The notes under the pieces are model-generated. The model saw only the letters and a list, made by a program, of their open reading frames with translations. It was not told where the DNA came from and searched no databases. From contig NZ_AVHW01000089.1 of the NCBI RefSeq assembly GCF_000449425.2, positions 1-64,000 on the forward strand: DNA of 64,000 bases, in the 5' to 3' direction. The stretch is from Clostridioides difficile CD160. GTDB taxonomy: Bacteria; Bacillota; Clostridia; Peptostreptococcales; Peptostreptococcaceae. The position numbers were made by a program, and so were the translations under genes. Below, one piece after another: positions 63,928-64,000 of this stretch (positions within the stretch are counted from its first letter, which is position 1; each line of letters starts with the position of its first letter).

Positions 63928-64000
63928 TTTTTTATACTCCTTTCCCCCCACATGTATCCAACACCCCTTACTGTCTTTATATACTTAGGCTCAGATGGAT
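63921..64000 (-). CDS. OmpR-family response regulator, C-terminal end
   Basis: Only the last 25 codons are in the window: PSEPKYIKTVRGVGYMWGER then SIKKC and stop. KYIKTVRGVGYMW is the wing of the OmpR/PhoB winged helix. The rest lies beyond the right edge. It is the partner of the kinase that follows. Confidence 0.85.
   Translation of the reverse strand, partial: PSEPKYIKTVRGVGYMWGERSIKKC

Noticed and set aside
1-64000. CRISPR array, prophage, insertion sequence or integrated element
   Set aside because: No regularly spaced repeats, transposase, integrase, capsid or conjugation genes are visible, and base composition looks even across the window.

Overview
This is an AT-rich, low-GC Firmicutes chromosome segment. 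The gene content points strongly to Clostridioides difficile or a very close relative. A cell-wall protein with CWB2 repeats sits at the left edge, the selenocysteine machinery is complete, T-box and manganese riboswitches are present, and a multi-PAS orphan sensor kinase lies directly downstream of selB. This species call rests on recognised families and remembered gene order, not on a search. I see no insertion sequence, prophage, integrase, rRNA or CRISPR array, so this is mostly core chromosome.

Layout. 0-12 kb: CWB2 protein (partial), rpsT, holA, a short ComEC lacking its nuclease-like domain, a GNAT and a DUF2156 gene, a separate ComEC-type metallo-hydrolase lipoprotein, tcdA, tRNA-Sec, a G5/3D cell-wall protein, ung, and a divergent NusG-II/apbE pair with mirror-image leaders. 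12-20 kb: a MalY-type lyase, an M24 peptidase, a fructose-family PTS (EIIC, EIIB, EIIA) with its PRD regulator, and an M20 dipeptidase. 20-30 kb: manA, the orphan kinase, selB, selA, selD (itself a selenoprotein read through an in-frame UGA), comEA and dacF. 30-41 kb: a Fur-box-controlled DUF2325 gene, T-box-controlled argH, a HAD phosphatase, a HisC-like aminotransferase, a P-type ATPase under a yybP-ykoY manganese riboswitch, a VanY peptidase and a TetR/MFS efflux pair. 41-49 kb: transglutaminase/AraC pair, ridA, ilvA, a 658-base AT-rich gap containing a large decayed inverted repeat, then aspartate 4-decarboxylase and asparaginase. 48-56 kb: T-box-leuS, rsfS-yqeK-nadD, recX, a 27-residue membrane microprotein, and a eukaryote-type glycogen branching enzyme. 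56-64 kb: monooxygenase-like/AraC pair, an ECF S component with a class V aminotransferase, and an ABC exporter-like pair with its two-component system (regulator cut by the window end).

How genes work together. tRNA-Sec and selD-selA-selB make up the selenocysteine pathway, and SelD needs its own product. IlvA makes reactive enamines that neighbouring RidA removes. Asparaginase and aspartate 4-decarboxylase would convert asparagine to alanine plus CO2 and ammonia. ComEC, the metallo-hydrolase lipoprotein and ComEA form a dispersed, partly split DNA-uptake set. Much of the regulation is readable in the sequence: two T-boxes, one Mn riboswitch, two Fur boxes, a TetR operator, a candidate SECIS hairpin and many intrinsic terminators.
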